Assembly: GCA_033032175.1 (NCBI GenBank)
Contig: CM065318.1
Location: 8,990,001-9,054,000 of the forward strand
DNA length: 64,000 nucleotides
DNA from: Saturnia japonica
Taxonomy: Eukaryota; Arthropoda; Insecta; Lepidoptera; Saturniidae
Reading direction: 5' to 3'
Positions 25,401-35,899 of this stretch are shown here, in pieces (positions within the stretch are counted from its first letter, which is position 1; every line of letters begins with the position of its first letter). The notes beneath the pieces were generated by a model that did not search any database, was not told the DNA's origin, and worked only from the letters and a program-made list of their open reading frames with translations. A program made the position numbers and the translations under genes.

Positions 25401-26201
25401 GATGAAATTAATAAAAAAAAAATTAATCTTGTGATTAATTTGAATTACATCTCATTTTAATCATAAGGGCCAATATTAAACAGTCTAGGAGAGCGCTGGC
25501 AGATTAAAAAATGAGGAAAAAACATATTTTTCTGATACGTGTTTCCGTAGTTTTAAAATATGAGAATTTTCTGAATTACATACTAATAGTAAATACCTAA
25601 ATAAAGAAATAATTAAGTTCCTTATTCCAACCCTGTTTCAGCTTAGATTTTTTAATTCGCATTATGGGCTGTGAGTGAAATAAGTTTGAGAACCTATGTT
25701 CCACCATTGAGTAAATTTAGTTCATATGAGTAACAAACATTTATCTCTGTCTAATTAATTGTACTGATTAAGTCTTAAAAGTTGTATTAAACTATGAAAT
25801 AGAACAATGTATAATAAAAAGTTAAAATTGGTCCTACACAGCTGTCATTCAAATACAGTTACACACTTCTTCGTTTATTAAGTAAATAGCTTCTTAACTG
25901 TCTAGCGTGATGTTTGCTCGCGCACTGATAACAGGTTATCCGCTTTAGCACACTGACACACTGCACGCGTGTCGTAATAATTTAGTAACACTTATATCAC
26001 AATATTTACCTTTTTAATGACTGTGCTTTCGAGAAGATTATGCTGCGGCCACGGTCGAGCGTAAATGCATGATTTCGTTTACATTTGTAAGTAGAAATCT
26101 GTTAGTTGTATACTGAGATCAATGACCTGTACTAACGGCAGATAAAGATTTTATTATATCTATAATTATCTATACTTTTCGAATATTTTGTTGATATATT
26201 C
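22437..26201. other. Non-coding DNA, no gene seen
   Basis: AT-rich throughout. The block at 25905-25985 is the sibling of 3650-3780. Open frames around 24.5-24.9 kb are short and low-complexity. No splice-bounded exon with a protein motif was found. Confidence 0.5.
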
Positions 26202-26500
26202 CAGGGATGCTCAAACTTATAGCGTCGGTGACCTACCATAAAATATCCAGCTCGTAAGTGATCGACTGCCAACCGACTGTATTTTAAATTTATTTTTTAT
26301 ACTACTAAGGAGGAAATGAAATATAAGGGCCGCGCGATGGTAAGCAGTTACCGCAGTCTATGGACGCTTGTAATATCATAGGTATGACAAGCGCTTTGCC
26401 GAGATTGAAATGCAATACCCGGACTGTTCTAAATAGAGATAAATCCTCAAAGAAATTTCTCTGTGCCCTACCTCCCTTCTCGACTGTTTGAGCATCCCTG
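26202..26500. mobile_element. hAT-type MITE with perfect 15-bp terminal inverted repeats
   Basis: CAGGGATGCTCAAAC (26202-26216) and its exact reverse complement GTTTGAGCATCCCTG (26486-26500) bound the element. The flanking octamers are ATATATTC and ATGTATTC, an 8-bp target duplication with one mismatch. CAGGG-type ends with an 8-bp duplication are the hAT signature. The body is only 299 bp and encodes nothing. It contains sequence shared with the repeat at 28283-28455 (GGTAAGCAGTTACCGCAGTC, then ACGCTTGTAA, then AAGAAATTTCTCTGTGCCC), either an earlier insertion or captured DNA. Confidence 0.8.
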
Positions 26501-26887
26501 ATGTATTCTGATACCTACTACCGCTATTTCCTTTTTGAAGTGAGTCAGTGTTTCTCACGGCGGCGGCGGAGCGGGCGGCGGAGTCGGCATGCATTCTTTA
26601 CTTTTCTTATCTTAGTACTTCCGTTTGAGTGTGTTATCGAATGAAAATTGTTAATATCAACACAATCGAACATTAATTAGTAATATCCAGGAACAGTTGC
26701 ATTAAGTTTTGTTGTGCTGTTAATGGCACCAAAAATATTTGTAACACTTTCTCCAGCCAATTATTAAAAACGAGCCTTTTAGAATTCAGATGCCTTTTGA
26801 AGTAATACTTGCAACAAATATTACAATTATAATAAAAAAATTAAAAACGTGTTGTTGGAATTTTGAGTTATTTATTATTATACCGCT

Positions 26888-27545
26888 AGGGTGTGCCCGC
26901 GGCTTTGCACGCGTTTCTTACTACGCAGTCGCTATTTATATCCGTAATTTTATGTTTATTCATATTGTTGACAATTCATATGTTGTATCAACCGAGGAGC
27001 GGCAGGTATACCCCTTGTACAATTTTATCAAAATCGGTTGAAAAATTATTATTCTATTCTACGATTTTTAATGTATTATTAACAGTTCTTATAGCCTCTC
27101 AACTATGGTATAATGTATGTTTCCCCGTCTACAAAATTTGATCAAATCGGTTGAGAAAATGAATATTTGATTTTTAGCACTTCTTTTTTTACGTTTTCTA
27201 GAAGTAATATTGACAATTGTTATAGGCCATCAATTATAGAATTACATATACATCTCGTGTATAAAATTTCAGCAAAATCCTTTAAAATTAATGAAATTTT
27301 TAATTTTTGAAGTTTTTTTACGATACATAAAATAGTTACTGAAAATTCTCATAGTCCATAATTCACGGAATTACTTATAATTCTCATGTTAAATATGTCA
27401 TAAGAATCGATCAAGCCGTTTTTTAGTTAAATCCGGACATACAAACAAACAGACAGAAAGACAAAAAAAATTAATTGCATATTCGTAGTCATTGTCGTTC
27501 ATATAGTGTGCCCGTCGGGAATTTTTGGAAATATATTAAAGGTAT
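26888..27545 (+). repeat. Dispersed repeat built of about four ~130-bp units
   Basis: After a GTGTGCCCGCGGCTTTGCACG head, a two-part module repeats. The first part (ATTTTATCAAAATCGGTTGA and relatives) occurs at about 27022, 27132, 27267 and 27392. The second (CAGTTCTTATAGCC-like) occurs at about 27078, 27212 and 27340. The copy ends with CCGGACATACAAACAAACAG then ACAGAAAGAC, a widespread lepidopteran repeat end as I recall it. Related single modules occur at about 21240, 38790 and 57040. Non-coding; the class is unknown. Confidence 0.6.
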
Positions 27546-28164
27546 ATTATACATACATATATCACTACAGATTTATTGATATAGATAAAAAATAAGACCA
27601 TAGATTTTAGTAAATGTTATTTCTATTCGAAAAAGATCTTAGCTACTTTCAAGTCGTATTTCAAAGGAGTTTTATTTTAAAAGTTTTTGAAATTAATTAT
27701 CTATTAGTTTTAAGTTTACAGCAGGTTTTTAATCTATCGGTGATAAATGTACACACATTTATTACTTTCTTCCTTGAAACCCTAAAATGCACATATGTAC
27801 CAGCCCATGTTTTTATTAGACAAGCTTTTGCTAGTGTGTTCGCTCAAATATTAAACTCCTATATAAGCCTACATTATTAAATACATTTTATGTATTCTTC
27901 AAATAACAGTACAGATTATTTAGAAACACATATCTAAGAATTATAAAAGACCAAGCCTAACTGACAACAAGAAACGCAAACTGAATCTATTAAGCTCAAA
28001 TTACACTCAAGGACGTATTTAGAGGAACGCAATTAAAAAGGGGCAAATTAAAGTGAAAATAGATTAATTTGTATAATATAAGCTTTTAAAATTCGTTGAA
28101 TAGATTTAAGTAAGTAAATGAACATTATTGAACACAAAATATTACACTGAACGAAAAAAAAAAT

Positions 28165-28278
28165 TAGAGGCAATAAGCTCAATATTTTCTTTTATTGGAC
28201 CCTGAACTTCGAAGATACACCAGAAAATTCCCCAAAATCATCAAAGTTTGTTTTCTTTTTCTGTTAAAAATTGACTTC
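28165..28278 (-). repeat. Inverted copy of the CGGTTAAA repeat family, 5' part only
   Basis: On the minus strand, CAATTTTTAACAGAAAAAG, GATGATTTTGGGGAATTTTC, TGGTGTATCTTCGAAGTTC and GGTCCAATAAAAG match the first half of 10771-11025. The 3' half with the GAAGTCGGTTAAA end is missing. Confidence 0.65.
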
Positions 28279-28282
28279 TTAA

Positions 28283-28455
28283 TACTTCTAAGGAGGCAAA
28301 CAAGCTTAGAACGCTATGAACGCTTGTAACAACAAAGATTTCATTAACGCGTTGCCCAACTTTAAGCCCTCTTCCCCTATAAGTATTCTCTGACCTATCT
28401 CTCTTCGTAGAGAAAAATATCCAAATAAATTTCTTTGTGCCCTTTCTCTTTTTAA
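28283..28455 (+). repeat. Decayed relative of the sequence inside the 26.2-kb MITE
   Basis: Shared order: AAGGAGGCAAA/AAGGAGGAAAT, then GAACGCTTGTAA/GACGCTTGTAA, then GCGTTGCCC/GCGCTTTGCC, then AAATAAATTTCTTTGTGCCC/AAAGAAATTTCTCTGTGCCC. No coding frame is preserved. Confidence 0.5.
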
Positions 28456-29023
28456 GTTACATACAAGAAAATAAATATTTTAAAATCTCCAAAAAATACG
28501 TCGTGACGGGTTAAAAAATGAAAACATTATAATTTCATAAAGCATTAGCTGCTGAAACAAATGAATACCGAAGTTTTATTAATATTGCTTTGCCCCCAAA
28601 AGAAAAAAAAAAAACGAAATGTAAGTAATTAACCTATTTTTGTTTAATGAACTCAGAAATTATCTAAACAAAATCTAAAAAAAACCAGATAGATGTCTTT
28701 GTACTATGCGCATTTAAAATAGCTGGATAAATATATTATTATGTGTGTCGTTTTCTACATATTATACATAGTCCAACTAAACATTTTTCTGGGATTTATA
28801 TGTTTAAAACATACAAATTTATTAGTGGTGTAGACCAGCGGTTCCTAGACTTTTAAAGGTACGAAACACTTCTCTAATCTCTTCTATTTTTTGGATCTCT
28901 TTATTAAATGATAAAAGATAGTGCAGTTTCAAATTAGAGTTCAAAGAAAGAATTATAGCGCTATTCCAAAATAATATTTATAAAAAGAGTTCATCTTTGC
29001 CGTAGTCTAAAGTTGGTAGGGCT

Positions 29024-29200
29024 GTCTCGCGTCCAATGCATTCTCTCCATCCTACAACATGGTGTTGTTCAAATATAACATGAAGAGACGTTTGTACAGG
29101 CCGGCATCACAGCGTCCACTGGCGATTGTGAATCCCTCGGTGGTAGATACCATCAGGTACCTAAAATGCAGTCACTTTGTCAAGCTATAACAAAAAAATC
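29024..29200 (+). pseudogene. 3' tail of a non-LTR retrotransposon (RT C-terminus plus 3' UTR)
   Basis: A frame reads SPSYNMVLFKYNMKRRLYRP. It aligns with PPSYDIGSFKRDVKKHYSRS in the fragment at 58262-58495. The 3' UTRs of both contain the word ACCATCAGGT, a GTCA-CTTTGTCAAGCTA/GACATTTTGTCGAGCTA stretch, and an A-rich end. The PPSYD-GSFKR-VK tail is what I recall from the C-terminus of lepidopteran jockey-like reverse transcriptase ORFs. It is 5'-truncated, as is usual for these elements. Confidence 0.55.
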
Positions 29201-29921
29201 CAAAAATGCAAACCATAGATCACTCATTTGATTTGAAGTTTAAACATTTGTTACATTTGAAGTTGTACCATTAACTTATTTGTATCATTTAGACAACTTC
29301 ACAAAATAGGCTTTTTAGATCCCAATAAATAGTGAATTTTTTTTAATTTATAAAAAGCTTTTTTATTTATAAGCTACGGGTACTAGGCTATTGATATTAA
29401 ATAGGTAACTAGTTACATAATGTTATTCTGAAGATAATAAACAAAACTCGGTCTCGATACGACCATTTTTTCGGGAGTTATCGTAACCACATCGTAAATT
29501 TTTTTTACGGAATATGACATTATTTGAACGGTTTTCTTGAAATATATTTACTCATATTATCGTATAAGTGCCAAGTGGTTGTGGTAGAGGCTGTTAAAGA
29601 GCAAAAAATTGCGTGACTTCGCGGTATGAGTAAAAATAAACAACAGCACAATGTAAGGGCTAAAATAATTCACCAATTAAACGACTGATTCGTGAAATTC
29701 TGCTGACTTTTCCAGAAAACCCTTGGTTTCCGCAAAACCCACATTAAAGATCGCTGTTGTAGACAATATTATACATAGAAACTGAAATAAAAACAATCTT
29801 AAAATAAATTATTAACGGCCTCACTTGTGTTTATATACACGTTTTTATAAATTTACCATCAATATTTCATTACGCACAAGTTTTAAACAAAATCTAATTA
29901 TATCTCTCTTTATTGTTACAG

Positions 29922-30077
29922 GAAAACATTAATTGGACGACCATGAAAATGCGTGAAGTTCGACATGGTGAAAATTAAATATGGAGTGACGTGAACACTC
30001 AATCGTTTAAAATCTATAAAAAAATGAACAAACAGGTGAATTTTGATGCGTGCCAAAGTTTATAGTGACGACGTAAC
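29922..30077 (+). other. 5' UTR part of the first coding exon, with upstream ORFs
   Basis: The exon opens after a good acceptor (TCTCTCTTTATTGTTACAG, AG at 29920-29921), so at least one more non-coding exon lies upstream. Before the main ATG at 30078 there are several other ATGs. One at 29943 gives 11 residues to a stop at 29978, one at 29981 gives the minimal ATG-GAG-TGA, and one at 30024 gives 13 residues to a stop at 30065. One at 30046 overlaps the main start in another frame and, after splicing to exon 2, stops within five codons. Such an arrangement usually lowers translation of the main frame. Confidence 0.6.
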
Positions 30078-30118
30078 ATGGAGAAGAAGAGAAACATTTT
30101 TTTACAAACGGTGTTATG
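30078..30118 (+). CDS. Secreted thrombospondin type-1 repeat protein (ADAMTS-like/papilin type), exon 1: start of signal peptide
   Basis: The exon gives 13 codons plus two bases: MEKKRNIFLQTVL, then TG. The donor is TATG|GTAAGT at 30118/30119. Joining TG to the first G of exon 2 makes a Trp codon and continues WVTVLSQLTMSGKAS, which completes a typical secretory signal: basic n-region (KKR), hydrophobic core, small residues before a likely cleavage near Ala27. No other start fits: the upstream ATGs are out of frame. The link to exon 2 across a 20.7-kb intron is inferred from matching phase, matching splice consensus and the sensible composite signal peptide. Extracellular matrix proteins of this family act outside the cell; the exact orthologue is not resolved here. 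Confidence 0.75.
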
Positions 30119-30212
30119 GTAAGTAATTGACTGAGTTTTCTTGTTAACATAATTTATTGGTCATTTTGGCTGGCTAAAACATGAGAACACACCGAGATAC
30201 ACTGGTGTAATA

Positions 30213-30905
30213 CCGGCCAGAGTGCTGCGTTCCGGGATCAGCTAGTGTATCCAATAATCAAGGGGGCTAACTGGGTGATGGATGCAGATGGTGATAAAAC
30301 TTTTAAAGGAATCGTGTTTCGGTTTGTCGCATTTCTGGATCAGCCAGTGTTTGTTTATAGGGATAACTAGATACCACCCTTTGATCAATACCAAGTACTC
30401 ATTCTGGTATCGAATCAAAGTATCGATTCCTCATTAGGTATCACTTCAAAAGTTCGATACTTGTGAGTTCTTAATCGATTTTTGCCTGTGCTTACCCTGC
30501 TTGGGATGAATTGATATCGTTCTTATTCAGATATCAAATCAAAGTATCGAAACCGCGTTTGATTCCACTTTAAAGTTTCGATACTTGTGAGCTCACCCGC
30601 CCCGCGCCGCTTCTCATCAACACGCCCTCAAGAGCCCGTGGCGGAGGTGATATCGGGACGCCAATTGATTCGATACCACTGTTTTCATTCGATACCAGTA
30701 ATCCGTATCGAATGGTAGTTAGATCTACTTCAAGTACTAGTATCGGATGAAAAGGTTCGATACCATATGAGTACTCAGTAGTATCGAATTATCCCTAAGT
30801 GTATATCCAGCTGTGAAGAGGCCAGCAGACGGTCGTGACAGCGGCAACCAGTGATGAGTTGCTGATCTCTCACTGGTCGCCGTTGTTTTTCAATTGTACG
30901 TATTA
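30213..30905 (+). repeat. Dispersed repeat split by the GTATCGA element
   Basis: The left half contains GGATCAGCTAGTGTATCCAA and GCAGATGGTGATAAAA. A second partial GGATCAGCCAGTGT is cut at 30350, and its continuation ATATCCAGCTGTG appears at 30803. The right half contains GGCAACCAGTGA...TCACTGGTCGCC, a 12-bp-arm hairpin (30843-30882). The family also occurs at 14711-15550 (split by a SINE) and 34164-34440. Confidence 0.6.
30354..30797. mobile_element. Non-autonomous element packed with GTATCGA/TCGATAC motifs
   Basis: Terminal TAGGGATAA at 30358-30366 is inverted at the right end (TTATCCCTA, 30789-30797). Within 440 bp the heptamer GTATCGA occurs five times forward (30407, 30420, 30544, 30705, 30781), with a GTATCGG variant at 30740. 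Its complement TCGATAC occurs five times (30454, 30578, 30670, 30689, 30757). A 64-bp block (30407-30470) is repeated at 30530-30593, and GAGTACTCA-like words lie near both ends. It interrupts an older repeat at AGTGT|ATATCC, with AGTGT on both sides. Dense sub-terminal motif copies and an AGTGTNNN duplication suggest a hAT-like MITE; motif density could also give enhancer-like function in intron 1. Confidence 0.65.
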
Positions 30906-31336
30906 CATTACATTAAAATGGATATCTATTTTCGAAAGGTCTATAGCATTTTAATGAGAATCTATTCAAATGAAAAGGAATGTATATTAAGAGAAATTAA
31001 CTATTTTATTTCTGGGAAATAGTGAAAGTTTACGTCTTCAATGTTGTAAAAGTGTTTTCGACAGACTGAAACTACACAATAAACTCAATACCTAATAAAT
31101 TTGAATGAACGGTATGTTTACGAGCGCGATGTAGGTACGCTTTTACACACTATCTCATTTTAACTGTTACTGGCCGGTTTATTTAATTTCTATAAAAATG
31201 ATGATATTTATAATAAATATTTATAGCTCACCCCCTGATATGTATATTATACGTTTCAATATTCTTAAAAAGCTTGTAAATTGATTATTTACTCTAATAC
31301 AGATCACATGGCTCATATTTTAAATGTGTTTTTATA

Positions 31337-32556
31337 ATAGGTCTTTACCTATGAAATTGCCGTTCTGCAGTACTGGCCATTTCAAATCAAAATAATTTTT
31401 GTTTGGTTAAGAATTCTAATTTCAAATTAATTTTATTTTAAAAACATGGAATTTTTTTCCAAAAGTCATTTGTTTATTGATTAGTGTCACATTTTCATCA
31501 TATTTCAATATTTTTTGTCATCATGGATACGTTAAAAATTCGAATAACTATGGAAAATGAGTACCGTCGTGGCAGCAACGCGGCACAAGCGGCACGCAAC
31601 ATCAACGATGTTTACGGAGCTAACACTACAAACCAACGCACCACCTGTTATTGGTTTGCTCGCTTCCGTTCTGGGAATTTCGACCTGAAAAATGAACCTC
31701 GCGGTCGTCCGAAGACTTTGGTCGACAATGACGACGTTAGCGTCAAAACAATATTGGTCCATTTGCGTCAAATTGGCAAGGTAAAAAAGCTTGACAAATG
31801 GGTGCCCCACGAACTCAATGATCGTCAACGCGAAGTACGCGTCGAGACGTGCCTTGCACTGCTCAACAGACACACAAATGAAGGAATTTTGAACCGCATT
31901 GTTACATGCGATGAAAAATGGATTCTGTTTGATAACCGCAAGCGCTCAGCAAGTTGGTTGGATCCTGGTTCAGCACCTAAACAATGCCCTAAACGTAAAC
32001 TTACCCCTAGAAAAGTGATAGTCACTGTTTGGTGGTCTAGCGCCGGTGTGATTCATCACAGCTTCTTACCAAACGGGGTGAGCATTACTGCAGATGTGTA
32101 CTGTGAAGAACTGAACACAATGATGGAGAATCTGGCACATCTCCAACCAGCATTGGTCAATCGCTCGTCTCCGCTGCTCCTGCACGACAACGCGCGACCT
32201 CATACTGCACAGCAGACGGTCTCCAAGTTGCAAGAACTGAGGTTGGAAGTTCTCTGTCATCCGCCCTACTCACCAGACCTTGCGCCTACAGACTGCTACT
32301 TTTTCCAGAATTTGGATAACTCCTTGGCGGGAAAAAAATTCAATACCCGAGAGGCAGTACAAAATGCCTTTGAAGAATTTGTTGCCTCCCGTCCAGCTGA
32401 TTTCTCTAAGAAGGGCATCAATAAACTGCCACTGCGCTGACAAAGATGCATTGATTGCATGGGTAATTACTTCGATTAATACAAATAAAAAATACATGAA
32501 AAAAATTCGTTTAAATTTTTTCATACAAAACGGCAATTTCATAGGTAAAGACCTAA
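31337..32556 (+). mobile_element. Mariner transposon, cecropia/mellifera-type
   Basis: TA dinucleotides flank the element (31335-31336 and 32557-32558). The terminal inverted repeats match almost perfectly: AGGTCTTTACCTATGAAATT then GCCGTT at the left, and its complement at 32530-32555. The length is 1220 bp. It carries one transposase frame at 31523-32440. The ends and the transposase text (VKKLDKWVPHEL; NRKRSASWLDPG; VTVWWSSAGVIHHSFL) place it with the cecropia/mellifera mariners. It sits in intron 1 in the same orientation as the host gene. Confidence 0.9.
31523..32440 (+). pseudogene. Mariner transposase, nearly complete but internally deleted and truncated
   Basis: The natural start is the ATG at 31523 (MDTLKIRITMENEYRRG); the frame is open a little further upstream without homology. 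The first helix-turn-helix is present (RGSNAAQAARNINDVYG...WFARFRSG). After VDNDD the text jumps to VSVKTILVHLRQIGKVKK, so roughly 20-25 residues of the second helix-turn-helix region of relatives are missing in frame. The catalytic triad is intact: D in TCDEKW, D in LLHDNARPH and, exactly 34 residues later, D in SPDLAPTD (DD34D). The frame ends at TGA (32438-32440), where relatives have Trp; the downstream text QRCIDCMGNYFD continues in frame to TAA at 32477-32479. The catalytic core looks sound, but DNA binding is probably lost. Confidence 0.9.
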
Positions 32557-34163
32557 TATTTTCTATTTTTTGTGATTAATAAACTTTTTGATAATTGTTT
32601 ATAATTTTTTTAATAACATTTCTTAAAGTAAAAAACATTACTTTCACTTATAGTATTTTTATATATCATAACCACACTATGTAAATAAGCAATACTTGTT
32701 ACTTGATATATTTTCCACAAATTATAATATTAATTACGATTTTGTCTCCAAACAATTATTTATCTAATGGAATATTCTAAACTTAAAAAATAAATATTTC
32801 ATTTCCAAACTTGTTTAAGAAACTTGACGCACGATTTACCTAAATTATCTACGTCTATGGTGTCCGTTAAAGTAACATTTGTCCATAGTAAATAATATTT
32901 TTTCTACGAACTAAACGGTACAACTTTATTCACCGTATTGTTATTGTACTCGGAATCCTTTGAGAGTAAAAGTAAACAAAAATTATACGGTCCATTCACT
33001 AGAGCACGCGCTGAGTCAGGATAAAAAAATGAGGAAAGTTTGATTGAGAATTTTGACTATCTATATATATTTTGTTATTTAAATTCATCACAATTAGACA
33101 ATCTATTTGATTATACATTTTTATTTTTTGTTTTAAATGTATTGAACGTTACAGGTAAATTTTATTTTAATTTTAAACTATACATATTTATAATACAGTT
33201 TAATTTACTTGAAAAACATAAAAAAAAAAAACAAAAATCTATGGGTTTCCGGGATATGCATAGGATACCTATTTCAATCAATCTTAATTTATTAATGATT
33301 ATAATTTGTTAATTCGTTACTCGTTGTTCGTTGTCCTAAGGCACTTCTGATGTTATATATTAACTGTTGTTATAGTTATGAAGATATTTAATTTTTTAAT
33401 ATATATTTTATTTTATTTTATTAATTCGTATCATTTACTTACAAAACAATGATAGAAAATAACGTAAGAAATAAGTTGCGCGTAGAAATGTGAAAAAGTT
33501 AAATATTTCCGTTTTTGTGACGTTTACGTTAATACGTATTTTACGATTTTACAACGCACTGTCGCAGTCGTACCGTAGACAGACGATTTAGATACATTTA
33601 CGATTGTAAGCTGTGTGTTATGAATTGTTGCTATGTTTTATGAATGAATAATATTATGTTAATTCTTTACATCGTTTTCCGTTTTACGAAATATTAGGGA
33701 TGTAGGTTATAATAACCAGTGATGGGCCGGTTCCACAAAAATGTAGATCCGCAGACGGACTTCAACTTTCGTATTTCGTTTGCTCGCGGTAGGCGCGTGT
33801 GTCCTTGAACCGACAGTTAGCGAACCCTTTGCGTAATATAAGTGAAATTATGAGACATGTTTAAACTCTCACTGTGCGCGTGTGTTTTAGTGTGACAAAG
33901 GTCATCGTAGGGTACTACGCCGATTTTGTCTGTAAATTTAAACTGAAATTAATTAAAATTCATTATAACTCATTGTTACCTATTATATTTTATATAAGGA
34001 ATGATTATATAAGATTCGTTTAAAATTCGCAAAAAAGTTACAGATGCGGGTACGAATACGGATATTTTACTCCTCGAATAACCGCGGATACGGATACAAA
34101 TATCCGGCACATCCCTACTTATAACATATTATCTTTAGTAAAATTAATACAAACTTAAATGTG
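32557..34163. other. Intron 1 DNA without recognised element
   Basis: AT-rich; a low-complexity open frame at 33040-33312 reflects composition. No exon or repeat is defined. Confidence 0.5.
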
Positions 34164-34440
34164 TATATTTCGGCATGGTAGGGCTGAGCTGTTCAGCCTG
34201 ACTAGGTTACGACTACCATGCGTGTGGCAAAAAGCCAGTCAAATGATTCGCTCATGCGCGTCGCATATCCTTAGCAGCCGATGCATATCGAGTTTCTATT
34301 TACGCAGACTGGCATGACAGCTGCGACTGGCGATGGATTGTTGACCTCTTCGTGGGCGACACTGTTTTTGGATTGTACTATGCTTCATAAGGCACAGGTC
34401 AAATTTCCGTGCAAAAAAAAATGTTATGAAGCACCAATCA
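34164..34440 (+). repeat. Third copy of the hairpin-containing repeat
   Basis: GACAGCTGCGACTGGCGATG, then GATTGTTGACCTCTTCGTGG and GCGACACTG, matches the right half of the copies at 15376-15510 and 30830-30905. After it, TGTACTATGCTTCATAAGGC corresponds to TATGCTTCATCAAGCACAG at 15479-15497. The upstream part (GGCATGGTAGGGCTG, then CAGCCTGACTAGGTTACGAC) is additional. Non-coding. Confidence 0.55.
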
Positions 34441-34904
34441 GACATTCATGTCACCTAATTTTAAGCAGTCACTGCACTACAACTATATAAACCAATCTCA
34501 ATAAAAACGCAGTCTTAAGGGCAGTCATAATAACTTGTTACTCTCGAGTACTGAGTTGGAACGCTTTGTAATCACACCTTGCTTGGAAGCTACCACTGTT
34601 AAACTAATTATAAATATTGTAACGACCATGTAGGTAATAACTGTGAAACTAAGATCCTGAGTTGGTTGATAAATTATATAGAAATAGTAAAACAATTGTT
34701 TATTGCTTTAACACTTTAAATATTGGTCAAGTGATAATTTGGCAGCATAACGTTCCAGCATAACACTAGAAGTAGAATGCCCCGCAACACTTTTTTTTTT
34801 AGAACTGACTATACTGTTCGCCTTAGAGGCCTGAAACCGCTGCGGCTTTTACAGCTTCACCGAACTTGTACCCCAGCAACACTCAGCTCCCGGTGCTTTA
34901 TAGG

Positions 34905-34985
34905 AGCATCGCTACTGCACCACCGCCACGCCGCGCCGCACCGCGCCGCGGCGCTGGTGTACCGCGAGCAATTGTATTGTATGAT
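34905..34985. repeat. GC-rich palindromic block
   Basis: CACCGCCACGCCGCGCCGC and GCGCCGCGGCGCTGGTGTACC form a strongly GC-rich, self-complementary segment in very AT-rich DNA. The blocks at 41345-41425 and 46021-46045 use the same words (CCGCGCCGC, CACCGC). These are probably remnants of one GC-rich repeat family. Confidence 0.45.
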
Positions 34986-35211
34986 GTTACATGCCAATAG
35001 AGTCAGTTGAGAGGCTCTAATGAGTGATGTTACGTTATTTAAAAAAAAAGTCTTAAGCTGGGCTTTATCGACTATTTAAATCCACTGATCAGTTTTTCTT
35101 TACGCAGTGAGTTTTAAATATAAAATAAAAATTCTGTGTTCTACTATTGTAGTTTTACAAGCTTTTTATCCTGTTGATTACGCTCCACACTAATTATATT
35201 GTTACAATAAT

Positions 35212-35582
35212 ACACACTAATATTATAAATGCGAAAGTAACTCTGTCTGTCTGTCTGTTATGTTTTCACGCAAAAGCAATGAAACAATTTTTTGGTACAG
35301 AGATAGATTGAACCTTTAGAAAAGACATAGGCTACTTTTTGCAGCCAAATAAAACGTTAAGGGATGAAAGTTTGTAAGAAGAAAATTTGGAAACACCAAT
35401 GCGCATATGAGGTTGGTGACATGACATCGGTTTCCACGCCAACTGGTTTGTTGATGTATTAACATTGACAAACCTATTCTAAATTATATAAATTATACAG
35501 TTTTACTACAAGTGAATTACAAGTAATACTACAGTCTGTGTATATCCAATAATACGCAGACGATGTTGCGGGTACTAGCTAG
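35212..35582 (+). mobile_element. Helitron-like non-autonomous element
   Basis: The 5' part ACACTAATATTATAAATGCG, then AAAGTAACTCTGTCTGTCTG, and the internal TTTTTTGGTACAGAGATAG...GACATAGGCTACTTTTTGC are words I associate with very common non-autonomous Helitrons of Lepidoptera. The 3' end GTTGCGGGTACTAG then CTAG|TT ends in CTAG before T. No protein is encoded. Confidence 0.6.
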
Positions 35583-35899
35583 TTAACTATGAGGGGATAA
35601 TAATGATTACAGAATTAACAGCTTATATTTATTATTATAAATGATCGTGTTTGTAGTTATTAGCCTCTGTCGTTTTTATAACTTAACCGGATCGTTAGAT
35701 ATTCTATCGACCGAGAGGAGTTTTTTATGTCGGTTATTTTTTAAAATTTAATTTACTTAATTTAAAATATGATGATAAATTCATTACTTTTATTGGAATT
35801 CTCTTTCTAATATTAATAATACATATAAATCATAATCCAAGGAGTATATGAATATTTTATCCAACCCTCTTACACTTTTCAAATACGGATATCGGGTTT

